Source of the DNA: MPNP01 sp026709725
GTDB taxonomy: Bacteria > Pseudomonadota > Alphaproteobacteria > Rhodobacterales > Rhodobacteraceae
Length of the DNA: 64,000 nt
Direction of reading: 5' to 3'
Assembly: GCA_965200805.1 (NCBI GenBank)
Contig: OZ241384.1
Span: 744,001 to 808,000 of the forward strand
Shown here piece by piece: positions 1 through 9,900 of the stretch. The notes beneath the pieces were generated by a model. That model did no database searches. It saw nothing but the letters and a program-made list of their open reading frames with translations, and was not told the origin of the DNA. Position 1 is the stretch's first letter; each line of letters opens with the position of its first letter. Position numbers and translations under genes: made by a program.

Positions 1-871
1 TGTCTCGAAGAGGAAGCGCGGGGCGCCGGCCCGGAACCGGTAGGGGCGGAACTCCCGTTTCCGCAGGAGAGGCAGGACATCGAAGGGGTTGCGGAGACGC
101 GCGTCGCCCCGCCGGCTGTAGCCGTTGCACCGGGTGCGGATGGCCTCCCGGTCCAGTCCGTCACGCTCGGGCGCGAACACCGTGTCGGGATCGGCGTCCG
201 TGCAGCCGCAGATGGCGGCGAAGCGGGGATCGAGGCTGATGTCCTTGAGGTTGTTGAGATCGGAGAGCAGGCTGGCCCTGGAGACCATGCCGACACCGGT
301 GACGAGGACGAAGCGGACATGGGCGGCGCTGTCCCTGATGATGCCGTACACACTGCGCAGGGACTCCCGGTTGGCGCGGGCCCGGTCGGGGTCGGGCAAT
401 GCATCGAGGATGGGCTTGTCGTATTCGTCGACGAGGACCACCACCTGCTGCCCGGTCGTGTGGTGGAGACGGTCCAGAAGGTCGAACAGATATTCCGGCG
501 CGGTTGTCCAGGGTGACGGGGCAAGCTCTGCCTGGCGCTCGATCGCTGTCAGTTGTGCGAGAATGCTGCGCTCGATCTCCTCCGGCTTGTCATATTTCCT
601 GTCAAAGCTCAGCCGCAGAACGGGGTGGGTGACCGACCAGTCCCGGTGGTCGTGGATGGCCAGGCCCCGGAACAGGGCCTCCTGTCCCGCGAAGAGGGCC
701 CGGAGCGTGTCCACCAAAAGGCTCTTGCCGAGGCGGCGGGGCGGGAGAGGAAGTGGTGGCGACCACCCGCCACCAGCTGCCGGATGAGGGGGCCTTGTCG
801 ACACAGTAGAAGTCTTCGCTCCTGATCGTTGCGAAGTCCTGGATGCCGATGGGCAGAGACTTACGGGTCAT
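1..871 (-). pseudogene. Broken AAA-ATPase/PD-(D/E)XK family gene, copy A, cut by the left edge
   Basis: This is a second copy of the gene at 51127-52700. The stretch before the start codon (872-915) and the first 26 or so codons are almost the same in both copies (MTRKSLPIGIQDF..., ATG at 871). The family (AAA-ATPase-like N-terminal domain plus a PD-(D/E)XK nuclease-like C-terminal domain) is widespread, often multicopy, and has no settled function. Copy A is not translatable. After GTCGACAAGG a run of five C residues stands where six are needed, and near 725-740 the P-loop segment (RRFGKS in copy B) has lost another base. The frame resembling copy B then continues to base 1 (LRKREFRPYRFRAG at the edge). 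The middle, about 480-600, differs clearly from copy B while both sides match. The rest of the gene lies outside the window. Confidence 0.75.
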
Positions 872-1806
872 GGGGTGTCTCCAGGAAGGCAACTCACAAA
901 CAAGTTGGTTTTGCCCGCATATCTCATACGGGGTTAAAAAGGGAGATAGATTCTGCTATAAGTATCTGAAAGTCTGATCAAAAACACGAAAGGCAGGATC
1001 TCTCACCATGACCACAGACCGTATTGCCACCAAACGCACCTGTCAAGCCCTCTGAATCAGACACTCCCGGGCTGCGTCCCGCCCGCACTGAAGCGGATTT
1101 CACCGGGAGACCCTGACATCCAGTGCCGGGGTCCTTTTCCTCCACCAGGCCGGGAAGATCATGGGGCTCACGGGTCAGCCTGCCGCCTGCTTCCGCGACA
1201 CCCGTCAGCCCGATCCCGTTGTCCACAGCGTCCGGGCCCTGGTCGGCCAACGCATCCCCGGCCTTCTCCCCGACTCCGGTGACATCAGCGACCTGCGGTC
1301 AGGGGCACAATCCACTGGTTCAAGCCGGATTCAGGCCGCAATCGCGCCGTCGGGTCTCCGCGGGGCGGATCCGGCATCTGATCGACCGTCCCGCGCAGGT
1401 CCGCCACTCGGCCGGAATCCCCTCGGGCCCCTTGGGGCCACAGGGGCCGATTGGGGTCCCGGAATGCCGGATTCGGAGACACGGCGGCACGATCAGGGTG
1501 GCAGAGCGCGGGACGGGGGTGGCAAACATGGCGTTTTCTGGCAGATACGACTTAAGTACATAAACCACTTTTGATAGGGTCCCATATGAAATACATCCAT
1601 CAATTGTGGTGTTTTGACTGGTTTTCACCAAGCCATGGTCGCACAGTCGTGGCCCTGACTCCTCACTCACTTATGGGCGGAGGACCGCTTGCGGGTGGAG
1701 GGATCACGCGGACCTCTCCGTTCCCCGAAAACGGGAACAGCGGAGTCCGGGGGTTGTCAGGCTCATGGTATCCACAGGCGGGATTGGGATTACAGGAGAG
1801 GAACCG
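872..1806. other. Gene-free stretch, about 930 bp
   Basis: No convincing coding region is visible on either strand. The first 45 bases (872-915) match the upstream region of the other AAA-ATPase copy at 51087-51126, so the duplicated unit includes about 45 bp of leader. The rest has short overlapping frames with proline- and arginine-rich translations typical of non-coding GC-rich DNA. A Shine-Dalgarno sequence, AGGAGAGG, ends at 1801 just before the transglycosylase start. Confidence 0.5.
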
Positions 1807-3057
1807 ATGAACTCACGGGTCAATCGTGACAGACTTGGGCGAACCATTCCCATGCGATGGATTCTGGTTCTCTCACTGCTTGCGGTGATGTCTGTCCCGA
1901 CTGAGGCCAGCGATGCAAATGCGGTGATCATTCCCTGTGGCGGCCCGTTTGAGACGTTTCTCGGGAAAGTGAAAAATGAGGCACACCGGCGTGGACATGC
2001 CCGGGATACGATTGCGCGGTTCTTCCAGAGTGCAGCCCGGGACCCGGATGTGCTGCGCATGGATCGGAATCAGGGAATCTTTCGGAAACCCTTCATCGAA
2101 TTCTCGCAGTTGGTGATGAATGAATACCGCATTGTCAAAGGACGGGAATTTGCCGACACCCATGGGCGCATTCTTGCCGAGGTTCAGGACAGATTTGGTA
2201 TCCAGCCGGGTGTTCTGTTGTCACTGATGGCACTCGAAACCGACTATGGGCTTGTCCAGGGAGACTTTAATACCCTGAATGCCCTGTTGACCCTCTCACA
2301 CGACTGTCGGCGTCCCGGTTTGTTTCAGCCCCACCTCTTTGCGGCCCTGCATCTCTTTGAGCGGGGCGACTTTGATCCGGTCAGGACCACCGGGGCCTGG
2401 GCAGGTGAAATCGGCATGATTCAGATGCTGCCAGCGGATCTTGTTGTGCACGGAATCGATCACGATCGCAACGGACGGGTTGATGTCTCCGCATCGGTTG
2501 GTGACGCCCTGATGACAGCCGGCAATGTCCTTCAGCATCATGGTTGGGTCAGGGATCAACCCTGGCTCATTGAGGTTGATGTTCCTAATGATCTTGACTG
2601 GAAGACAACGGGACTTGACATCTTCAAGCCCATCAGTGAATGGGCCCGGCAGGGTGTCACCATCCGCAGCAGCATGGTGCCGAACCAAGGGACCACAGCC
2701 GCTCTCGTACTGCCGCACGGGCACAAGGGACCAGCCTTTCTGGCGACCCGCAACTTCCTGATCTATCTCAAATGGAACCGTTCGCTTGTCTACGCCCTGA
2801 CTTCAGCATTTTTTGCCACCCTGCTCTCCGGCGAGGATATGTATCGGGAAGGGGCAGCAGCACCCCAACTTTCACTTGATGACACAATCCGTCTTCAGAC
2901 ACTTCTTGCCGGGAGGGGTCACGATGTGGGTCCGATTGATGGCATCATCGGTGCCAAGACCAGGGCTGCCGTCCGCAGCGAGCAGGTCCGTCTGGATCAA
3001 ATTGCCGACTCGTGGCCCACGGCAGAGTTGCTTTCCAGTCTGGAGTCAGGGTCCTGA
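1807..3057 (+). CDS. mltB: Lytic murein transglycosylase, MltB type
   Basis: A periplasmic enzyme that cuts the glycan strands of peptidoglycan and forms 1,6-anhydromuramyl ends. The 416-residue protein has an N-terminal hydrophobic signal (about residues 14-34, MRWILVLSLLAVMSV), an SLT_2/MltB catalytic domain (about 45-330) and a C-terminal PG_binding_1 domain (about 355-410, LLAGRGHDVGPIDGIIGAKT). The likely catalytic glutamate lies in MALETDYG; GEIGMIQMLPAD is the usual MltB segment after it. The start was chosen at ATG 1807 because AGGAGAGG sits just upstream; an earlier in-frame start at 1765 has no such site. No lipobox cysteine is visible, so it is probably soluble or signal-anchored. 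It converges with smc. Family assignment is secure; mltB is used in the broad sense. Confidence 0.9.
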   Translation: MNSRVNRDRLGRTIPMRWILVLSLLAVMSVPTEASDANAVIIPCGGPFETFLGKVKNEAHRRGHARDTIARFFQSAARDPDVLRMDRNQGIFRKPFIEFSQLVMNEYRIVKGREFADTHGRILAEVQDRFGIQPGVLLSLMALETDYGLVQGDFNTLNALLTLSHDCRRPGLFQPHLFAALHLFERGDFDPVRTTGAWAGEIGMIQMLPADLVVHGIDHDRNGRVDVSASVGDALMTAGNVLQHHGWVRDQPWLIEVDVPNDLDWKTTGLDIFKPISEWARQGVTIRSSMVPNQGTTAALVLPHGHKGPAFLATRNFLIYLKWNRSLVYALTSAFFATLLSGEDMYREGAAAPQLSLDDTIRLQTLLAGRGHDVGPIDGIIGAKTRAAVRSEQVRLDQIADSWPTAELLSSLESGS

Positions 3058-3089
3058 GATGGTCTACGCCCTGCGATTTTTTGGTGTGG

Positions 3090-3121
3090 GGCCTGATTGA
3101 TATGGAGTTGACCATCAGGCC
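3090..3121. terminator. Possible bidirectional terminator hairpin between mltB and smc
   Basis: GGCCTGAT and ATCAGGCC form an 8-bp perfect stem around a 16-nt loop, placed between the convergent mltB and smc genes and overlapping the smc stop codon. There is no clear T-tract on either side, so termination is inferred only from position. Confidence 0.3.
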
Positions 3122-6100
3122 GCGAGGCGTTCGGCTTCCCCGAGATCGACATAGACGAGTTGGCTGACGCCTTTTTCCTGCATGGTCACTCCATAGAGCC
3201 GGGACATCCGACTCATTGTGACGGCATTATGCGTGACAATCACGAACCGTGTTCCTGTCTTTCGGACCATCGTATCAAGGAGATTGCAAAGCCGGAGCAC
3301 ATTGGCATCGTCAAGTTGGGCATCGATCTCATCAAGGACACTGACCGGTGCCGGATTGGTCAGGAAAAAAGCAAAAATCAGGGCGATGGACGTCAGGGTC
3401 TGTTCCCCGCCTGACATCAGTCCGAGTGTGGTCTGTCGTTTCCCGGGTGGGTGACACCGGATCTCCAGACCACTGCGCAGTGGATCGTCACCCTCGATCA
3501 GTTCCAGATCGGCTGTTCCGCCCTCAAAGAGGCTGGTGAACAGTCTCTGGAAATTCTTCCGGACATTCTCGAATGCGTCATGCAGACGGCTTCTGCCCTC
3601 GCGGTTCAGATTGGCGACACTCCCGCGGATCTTCCTGATAGCAGCCTCCAGCTCCTCTTTTTCACGAACAATTGATGCTTTTTCCGTTTCAAGATCCTGC
3701 ATATCCTGCACGGCCCGCAGATTGACCGCGCCAATCGATTCACGCCGGTGTCGAAGTCTGGCGATTTCCTCGTCGATCGCACTCAGGCTCTCCGGGATTC
3801 TGTCAATTGATTTGACCAATTCAGCCAGTGCCTCAGGAGTCCCGGATTTCGTTTCCCGGATTGCCTCAATGGCAGCCGCAAGGTCTGATCGGGCTGATTC
3901 GTGCCGCATCTCGAATCGTACCATGTCTTCGCGAACCTGCTGCAATTGCCGGGATACATCCTGCTCATTTTTTGTCACATCTTGGAAGCGGGTTTCGGCA
4001 AGGGCAATCGCATCGGCCAGATCTCTGGCAGCGGTTTCCTGCGCTGCCATCGCCTCCAGCAACGTGACACGGATTTCCTCCAACCGATCAGGCAACTGTG
4101 AAGCCTGCCTGTGTTCACGATCGATCTGTTCGCGACGTTTCTCAAGATCGGCAATGCGGGACAGGGCCTGTTCGTTCCGCTTTTGCCAGGTTGCGATCTC
4201 TCCATCCATGTCCTTGAGACACCGTCCAACACTGTCATGTTCCCGCTGCAGGGTCACGGCAGCCATCTGCCGTTCATTAAAGTCCCTGCGTGCCTTCTCC
4301 GCGCGAGTCTTTGCCGCCTCAAGTTCCTGCCTGTCGACGGATTGCAGGCGGCCCTTCCGGTCCGCCTGACTGTTCTGCTGTGCATCTGCCACTTCAGTCT
4401 GGAACCGGGCCAGCCGATCATCCATGGCAGCCAGTTCATGATCATACGCTGCCAACGCTGCCTCGCTGGTCGCAAGCGACTGCCGCATCTCGGCCAGTTT
4501 CCGATCACTTTCATGCCAGAGCCGCCGGGCATCGGATGAGAGTGCAGATTGCTCATCACGCGCCATCCGTGCTTTTTCAAGCTCCTGATGCCTTGTCTCG
4601 GTATCGGCCCGGCAGGTCTCGATCTGGACCTCAAGTTCAAGAAGGCGATTGATCTGCGTCAAGCGCTGGGCCGCCCTGCCCTGCATTGTCTTGCCGCTGA
4701 GAATCAACCCATCCCAACGAACAACATCACCCGCAAGGGTTACCAGCCGCTGCCCCGGCTGCAGCCTGCCTTGCAGCGATTTTGCAGTCTCCCAATCTGT
4801 TATCCCGATCTGACCGAGACGTCGGTCCAGCCAGGCAGGCGCATCAATGTATGCTTTCAGACTTTGGATCCCTTCAGGCAGCGCATGAACATCCGGGGCA
4901 TCAGTCAGTGTCAGCCAGCCATGCGCACCCTCACTGTCTGCCTTGCCAATGAAGAGCGAATCGCCGAGTGCGGCACCGAGTGCGGCTTCATAACCCTGAT
5001 CGACCCGAATGGAACGGATGTTTTGAATCTCAATCTGGCCTTCCTTCTCCAGAATCCCCGACAGGTTTTCTGCCTCGGATTCCGAAACCCTGAGCAGGCT
5101 GAGACACTCGGAATACGCGCACTCGGCCTCCTCAAGGGCAGTGATCATCTGTGACCGGGATGCTTCGGCTTTTTCCAGATCAGCGGCCTGTTGCGTTGCG
5201 TCATCTTCCATTGCCCGCAGAACCTTTCTGGCCTCTGTGATCTTCGGTCGCAGTGCTCCAATTTCTGTCTGCAGCCGATCTCTCTCCTGTTGATTCTTCT
5301 CCCGAAATTCAGTGGCCTGCCGCTGCCAGGTCTGCGCCTGAATATAGGCACGATTCAACTCGTCAAACTCTCGCTCGCATGTCGAAAGAGCCTCAGCGGC
5401 CTCGGCACAACGCTGTTTGGCCGCGGCAATGTCCCCGGCGAAATTCACGACGGATTCCTGTAATTGCACCTGCTCGGTCCTGATCCGCTCCATTGACTTT
5501 CCGGCATCAGACGCAAGCTCGGTTTCACGAACCAGATCCTTGTCGATCTGGCCCAGCTGAGCAAGAAGTGTATGGATTGTCCGCTTGGCATCGCGGGCCT
5601 TGCCATCATGCCCCTCCAGATCACTGCGGCATTGTCGCAGCCGGTCATTGGTTGTCGTTTGCTGACCGAGCAAAGGCTCCAGAACAGCCTGACTTTCTTC
5701 GCGCTGGTGCCTGACTCCGACAAGACGGGTCTCCGCCCCGGCAAGCGCGGCACGTTGTCTGTCATGGTCTGACCCGGCCCTGCCAGCGGCCGCTTCTGCA
5801 TCACGCCAGATTCGATAGAGGCGGACCATCTCCATCTCCTGCATCCGGTCAGCGATTTTCTGGTAGCGTTTTGCCTGTCCGGCCTGGCGTCGCAGAATAT
5901 TGTGGCTTTTCTGCAATTGCTCAATATGGTCGTTGACACGCTCCAGGTTTCTCTCGGTGGAGTCGAGTTTCAACTCGGCCTCATGCCGACGCTGCTGCAG
6001 GCCGGAAATCCCGGCAGCATTCTCCAGAATGACTGAGCGAGCGATCGGGCTGGCATTGATCAGATCGGCAATCTGCCCCTGCTTGACCAGGGCTGTTGAC

Positions 6101-6516
6101 CGGGACCCGGATGCAGAGTCAGCGAAAAGCAACTGGACATCGCGACGCCGCACATCGCGCCCGTTCAGGCGAAATGTTGATGTTCCTGTTCGGTCAATGC
6201 GGCGTGAAATTTCAACCAAGCCCGCAGCAATGGCAAAAGGGTGCGCAATGGCACTGTCAAGGCCAACCCTGAGGGTGACTTCAGCATGACCTCTGGCAGG
6301 CCTTGAGGAAGCCCCGCTGAAGATGACGTCATCCATCGTATCGGCGCGGACCGCTGTGGGACGCGTCTCGCCCATAACCCAGCCGATTGCCTCAAGAAGG
6401 TTCGACTTCCCGCAGCCGTTCGGCCCAACGACGCCGGTGAGACCATCCTCAAAAGCCAATTCGACCGGGTCGGCAAACGCCTTGAACCCGGCAATCTCTA
6501 GTCGTTCAAATCTCAC
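3115..6516 (-). CDS. smc: Chromosome segregation protein SMC
   Basis: The 1133-residue ATPase core of the bacterial condensin that compacts and segregates the chromosome, usually with ScpA and ScpB. The order is complete: N-terminal head with Walker A (GPNGCGKSN, about 32-40), long coiled coil, hinge domain near 490-620, second long coiled coil, and a C-terminal head with the ABC signature (LMSGGEQTLTS) followed by Walker B (VSVLDEIDAQLDD). The length fits alphaproteobacterial SMC. The start is GTG at 6516, which gives the family's N-terminus (MRFERLEIAGFKAFAD); no strong Shine-Dalgarno is visible. It seems to be a single-gene unit, convergent with mltB, with 835 bp of gene-free DNA upstream. 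No truncation or frameshift is seen over 3.4 kb. Confidence 0.97.
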   Translation of the reverse strand: MRFERLEIAGFKAFADPVELAFEDGLTGVVGPNGCGKSNLLEAIGWVMGETRPTAVRADTMDDVIFSGASSRPARGHAEVTLRVGLDSAIAHPFAIAAGLVEISRRIDRTGTSTFRLNGRDVRRRDVQLLFADSASGSRSTALVKQGQIADLINASPIARSVILENAAGISGLQQRRHEAELKLDSTERNLERVNDHIEQLQKSHNILRRQAGQAKRYQKIADRMQEMEMVRLYRIWRDAEAAAGRAGSDHDRQRAALAGAETRLVGVRHQREESQAVLEPLLGQQTTTNDRLRQCRSDLEGHDGKARDAKRTIHTLLAQLGQIDKDLVRETELASDAGKSMERIRTEQVQLQESVVNFAGDIAAAKQRCAEAAEALSTCEREFDELNRAYIQAQTWQRQATEFREKNQQERDRLQTEIGALRPKITEARKVLRAMEDDATQQAADLEKAEASRSQMITALEEAECAYSECLSLLRVSESEAENLSGILEKEGQIEIQNIRSIRVDQGYEAALGAALGDSLFIGKADSEGAHGWLTLTDAPDVHALPEGIQSLKAYIDAPAWLDRRLGQIGITDWETAKSLQGRLQPGQRLVTLAGDVVRWDGLILSGKTMQGRAAQRLTQINRLLELEVQIETCRADTETRHQELEKARMARDEQSALSSDARRLWHESDRKLAEMRQSLATSEAALAAYDHELAAMDDRLARFQTEVADAQQNSQADRKGRLQSVDRQELEAAKTRAEKARRDFNERQMAAVTLQREHDSVGRCLKDMDGEIATWQKRNEQALSRIADLEKRREQIDREHRQASQLPDRLEEIRVTLLEAMAAQETAARDLADAIALAETRFQDVTKNEQDVSRQLQQVREDMVRFEMRHESARSDLAAAIEAIRETKSGTPEALAELVKSIDRIPESLSAIDEEIARLRHRRESIGAVNLRAVQDMQDLETEKASIVREKEELEAAIRKIRGSVANLNREGRSRLHDAFENVRKNFQRLFTSLFEGGTADLELIEGDDPLRSGLEIRCHPPGKRQTTLGLMSGGEQTLTSIALIFAFFLTNPAPVSVLDEIDAQLDDANVLRLCNLLDTMVRKTGTRFVIVTHNAVTMSRMSRLYGVTMQEKGVSQLVYVDLGEAERLAA

Positions 6517-7351
6517 CCGGACTGCCCAACAGGTTAGATGTCCAAATCATTCCCAGAGGACTCGATCTCCCCTGGAGCATCTGCATTCCGCCCATCCTAA
6601 TACAGGATATTGATACTGTAAAGTCCGGCCCCACAAAATAAGCATCGCTGTCATGCAGAGTTTTCCTGCACCATGCCCACATGCGGACCCATCCGATTGT
6701 GGTCCCGAATGGCGGCAGACTGTCAGAGACAGGATGAGCGTACACGGGAAAATCTGCCCGATTCAGACATTGAATGAAACCATCTCAGCGGTGATTTGAC
6801 CGACCTGACCATTCACAAACTGTGGTTCATACTGGCCAGCGGCCAGCATGATGGTGTTGCAGTGCGCGCTCAGATCATCATGCTCGGGAAGAGTCTGGCT
6901 GATTTATCCACTCTCTGCCCGCCTCCCTTCAATGGGACACAGTTGATTCGATGTTCTTTGCCACAGGCATAATCCAATCTGAACCGTGGAAACCAATCCA
7001 CCGGCAGGAATGGTCGCGGAATTCACGGTCAGTATCGCAAATCCTCCCTGATTCATGTTTCCGGAACACTGTTCAGCCCCTGAATCCCGGCGACTCGGAA
7101 GGCACATCCAATCCATTCGCTCTTCCCTGTACACTGTGCCATCCGGGGTGCATTGGCACCAGGGTGGAGTTTACGGTGTCCTTTTGAAAGAACGGTCGGT
7201 GACAGGGTGCGCACAGACATCGGCCTCGACCTAGTGGTCAATCCTGAACATATCCCTGCCTTCCCGCCCCCGTGTGCCGATCGGTCGTCCCGATCGGCCA
7301 CCCTCGCCGCAAGAGCGACCTGCACAGAAAACAACCCAAGGCGGAATTTCG
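6517..7351. other. Gene-free stretch upstream of smc and the IS630 remnant
   Basis: I find no supported gene. The short open frames on both strands lack family resemblance and ribosome-binding sites. The smc promoter must lie in the left part. The right end (from about 7250) grows more GC-rich as it nears the decayed IS630 copy and may hold its left terminus, but I could not identify a matching inverted repeat. Confidence 0.45.
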
Positions 7352-8576
7352 ATGAGTCGACCCATCCTCCGTCCCCCCGTCATCCTCACCGATGAGGACA
7401 CCCCCCGCCTCAAGGCGATCGCCACAGCCGCCGGAGCCCCCGGAAGCCTGTCTGGCGGGCCCGCATCATCCTCGCCCTCGGGGCCGGCTGCGGTCCCCGG
7501 GGACCATGTGCCGCACCGGCACCTCCCGGTCAACCCCCGCCCATCATCCGGGCTCTCGGGGACCGCTTCCTCGCCGAGGGCGTGGACGGGCTCCTGCATG
7601 ACGCCACCCGGCCCGGGGACGGGCGCCCGCACCACCGGCACGGGTCCGGGCCGTCATCGATCTCGCCCTGTCGCCACCCCCGCCCCCATCATCCGACGGG
7701 GTGGGGAGCCACTGGACCCCCATCATCTGAAGGGGGAGGGGGACCTGGCGGCCGCCGCCCTGGACGTGGCCGTGTCCACCGTGCACCGGATCCTGCCCCC
7801 GATGATCATGATCGATGGTGGCATGGCCTGCGGCCCCCGGGGTCAGGGCCCCGACCTGACAGACATGGGGGTCGCCAACGATCCCCGGTTCGGCCCAGGG
7901 TCCTCAAGGGTCCGGGGCCCGTGATGCCCGGCCCCCCATGATGGCCCCGGGATCTCCATGAACCCGCCCGATCATGCCGCCCGCCTCCCGGTGGATGAGA
8001 AGACGCAGATCCAGGCCCTCGGTCGCACCCAGCGGCCCCTTCCCATGCAACCGGGCCATGCAACCGGGCCATGCAACCGGGCCATGCAACCGGGCCATGC
8101 CGGGACCCGCACACACGATGACAGGCGCAACGGCACCACCACCCTGCCGGCGGCCCCTGATGTCGCCACCGGCCGGAATCATGAAGGGGATGGGGTGGTG
8201 GGACAGATGACGGAACGCCACCGCTCCGCGGACGTCTGCGCCGTCCCCGGTCATGCGGCGGCCGGTCCCGGGCCCGACACGGAGGTCCCTGTCATCCCGG
8301 GCACCCTCTCCGCCCGCAGGTCGGCGCGCGTGCATGCCCGGCTCAGGGCGCACCCCCGGGATTGAACATCCGGGGACCGTCCCCTTCACACCGACCTCGG
8401 CCTCCTGGATGAATGCCGTGGAGGGACCCGGTTCGAAACCGGCGCGCCAGCGGCTGCAGGATGCCGTCCTCAACGCCCTCGCGGCGTGCATCACGGCGGT
8501 GGAGGACTCCATCGGGCGCCCCGGTGTCCATGATGGGCCGCACCCCGGTGTCCATGATGGGCCTATGGGCCTATGA
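7352..8576 (+). pseudogene. Decayed IS630-family transposase
   Basis: Pieces of an IS630 (DDE) transposase lie in order on the plus strand but in different frames. The N-terminus is MSRPILRPPVILTDEDTPRL at 7352. A helix-turn-helix and linker region follows in several frames. The catalytic block LPVDEKTQIQALGRTQRPLP lies near 7986-8045, TRTHDDRRNGTTTL near 8105-8145, and the last DDE block VPFTPTSASWMNAVEG near 8378-8425. Intact relatives encode about 340-380 residues in one frame, so several indels have accumulated. Four 13-bp slippage repeats interrupt the catalytic region (8044-8095), and another short duplication sits near 8519-8560. The DNA is distinctly richer in GC than the surrounding housekeeping genes. 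Terminal repeats were not found. Confidence 0.8.
8044..8095. repeat. Four tandem 13-bp repeats inside the IS630 remnant
   Basis: The unit ATGCAACCGGGCC occurs four times in a row without change and is followed by ATGCCGGGACC, which starts like a fifth unit. The unit is not a multiple of three, so each extra copy shifts the frame. The normal IS630 sequence here (PLPMQPGHAGTRTHD) needs one unit. The short direct repeat ATGC at each junction suggests replication slippage. Confidence 0.9.
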
Positions 8577-8753
8577 GGCCCGGCCCACCCCTTCATGCTG
8601 AACCGGGACCGGGACCGGGACGCTGATGATCGCGTGGCGTCAAGGAAGCGGGGCCACCGGCGGTTGCAGGGAACAGGGAAGGCATGCATCTGCATGAGAT
8701 TGACCGCTAGTAACCATGACCACCGGACCCCGGACTGCAAATTGCATGGGCGC

Positions 8754-8921
8754 ATGGCGCGCCTTGAGGAGAGGATCGACACGATGCAAGCCGGATGCCG
8801 CGCCGACATCGCGCGCCCAGCGGAAGATCTGGCCAAGCGAGACAAGGCCAGCATCCGGTGGATTGTCGGCACCGTCCTGATCATTGCCGTCATGAGTCTT
8901 CTGATGCACTGGCCAGTCTGA
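8754..8921 (+). CDS. Small coiled-coil protein with C-terminal membrane anchor
   Basis: A 55-residue frame (MARLEERIDTMQAG...) with a short charged heptad-like segment followed by one hydrophobic helix (WIVGTVLIIAVMSLLM) and a very short tail. It resembles the protein at 9221-9451 on the opposite strand in order and spacing (LEERIDTM versus MEERMKSM, then an acidic/basic helix, then the anchor), so the two are probably diverged paralogs. This plan is seen in many DUF1640/XhlA-like small proteins of unknown role. The frame is open upstream to 8595, but that part is low-complexity (RDRDRDADD) from a tandem repeat, so I chose the ATG that starts the conserved part. It lacks a clear ribosome-binding site and could be a remnant. 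Confidence 0.45.
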   Translation: MARLEERIDTMQAGCRADIARPAEDLAKRDKASIRWIVGTVLIIAVMSLLMHWPV

Positions 8922-9063
8922 CGAAGGCCGCATGCGCAAAGCCTGATGCGGGTCAGGTCTGTCAATTGCCGACATCCCTGTAACGGTCTGCATCCACCCG
9001 CGATGGATCGACCCCGCAAGAGAGAGCGAAGGCGCCGGCCAGTCGGGACCATTTTCCTCCACT

Positions 9064-9101
9064 CCGAAATGTCCGATAAGGGTCGTCAACGGACATTTCG
9101 G
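9064..9101. repeat. 12-bp perfect inverted repeat
   Basis: CCGAAATGTCCG (9064-9075) and CGGACATTTCGG (9090-9101) are perfect reverse complements around a 14-nt spacer. It lies downstream of the minus-strand gene at 9221-9451 and downstream of the plus-strand gene at 8754-8921. It may end transcription from either side or be an operator or transposon end. No T-tract is present. Confidence 0.7.
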
Positions 9102-9220
9102 GAGCACCTGAGTCTGGCCGGTCTGAGGGCGTTTTGAGGGGAATGGGCCGTGCAGCAGTGCTGTTGCGGGGCGAAGGATGGGGTCGGGGGGTGCCCCCTG
9201 GTGCGGGGTCCTGGCCGGGC

Positions 9221-9451
9221 TCAGGCGGGCAGGCTGATCAGGATGCCAAGAATGGCGACGGCTAGGCCGATCATGCCAGCCATGGCCAGCAGCATACGGG
9301 TCTCCCGCTTGGCACCGTCTTCGCGATGCAGGGCCATGTCGGCTCGCAAACGATCCAGCGCACTCTCATAGTCCGCTTTCATGCTTTTCATACGCTCCTC
9401 CATCACGGCCATTTGCCTGGCCAAAGTGTGCATGTCAGATTCGGATTCCAT
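9221..9451 (-). CDS. Small coiled-coil protein with C-terminal membrane anchor
   Basis: A 76-residue protein: an N-terminal amphipathic coiled coil (about 7-50, with ARQMAVMEERMKSMKADYES) followed by one strongly hydrophobic helix (about 53-74, MLLAMAGMIGLAVAILGILI). The pattern suggests a C-tail-anchored inner-membrane protein, like the proteins at 8754-8921 and 24923-25303. I chose ATG 9451 because the longer frame upstream has cysteine/histidine/tryptophan-rich text typical of non-coding DNA. The function is unknown; DUF1640-like and phage XhlA-like proteins share this plan. No operon partner is seen. Confidence 0.6.
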   Translation of the reverse strand: MESESDMHTLARQMAVMEERMKSMKADYESALDRLRADMALHREDGAKRETRMLLAMAGMIGLAVAILGILISLPA

Positions 9452-9900
9452 GCCCGCATGATAGCGCAGGACCCAGCGGCGGTCAACGGCATTGTCCCGG
9501 ATAATGTTGAAACTCTGAATCAGTGAGGTGTTGCTCCCGCTCGGGCTTGAGGGGCCCGGGGTCTGTTGAAGATTCGAAAGGAGGCAACGCCATGATCCCA
9601 TCGGCCCCACATCCCCAGACCAGTGACAGATGGCCCTGGACAGAAGGCTTCGCGCGCTCCATACCGAAAAATGGAATCGACAATGCGCAGCATGACCCCA
9701 GGAAATGCATAAAACGTCACAACACGCCCGGCAATGTCGTTGTTGATCTGAAACTGGCATCCAGGAAAGGATGCCGACTTCCCGATTTCAGGGAAAAATC
9801 CGGCACCATCAATTCTTCACTGTCTTTTTGTACAGCGAGCAGCACTCATGCCCTGATTGCCAGCACTGACACATTCGTGACCGATAACCCGCATGGCAAT
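9452..9900. other. Gene-free stretch between the small membrane protein and pilV
   Basis: No supported gene. The plus-strand frame running through here into the pilV region has no recognisable domain and no ribosome-binding site. The region should hold the promoter of the small protein ending at 9221 and the terminator of the pilus block, but no classic hairpin with T-tract is obvious. Confidence 0.45.

Noticed and set aside
125..787. 220-residue plus-strand frame
   Set aside because: It is antisense to the broken AAA-ATPase copy A; its text is serine/arginine-rich as expected from an opposite-strand shadow, and it has no domain.
1551..1610. Possible decayed copy of the miniature element (ACTTAAGTACAT near 1550, imperfect repeat ACCACTTTTGAT/ATCAATTGTGGT)
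   Set aside because: Only short AT-rich matches; the GGGGATTATATA termini and a target duplication are absent.
3536..4369. 277-residue plus-strand frame
   Set aside because: It is antisense to the smc coiled-coil region; serine/arginine-rich shadow.
8044..8095. Possible CRISPR-like repeat array
   Set aside because: The 13-bp units are directly tandem without spacers and lie inside a transposase remnant, so they are slippage repeats.
7904..9052. 382-residue minus-strand frame
   Set aside because: It is antisense to the IS630 remnant and the small coiled-coil gene; the high GC keeps stops rare. No family resemblance.
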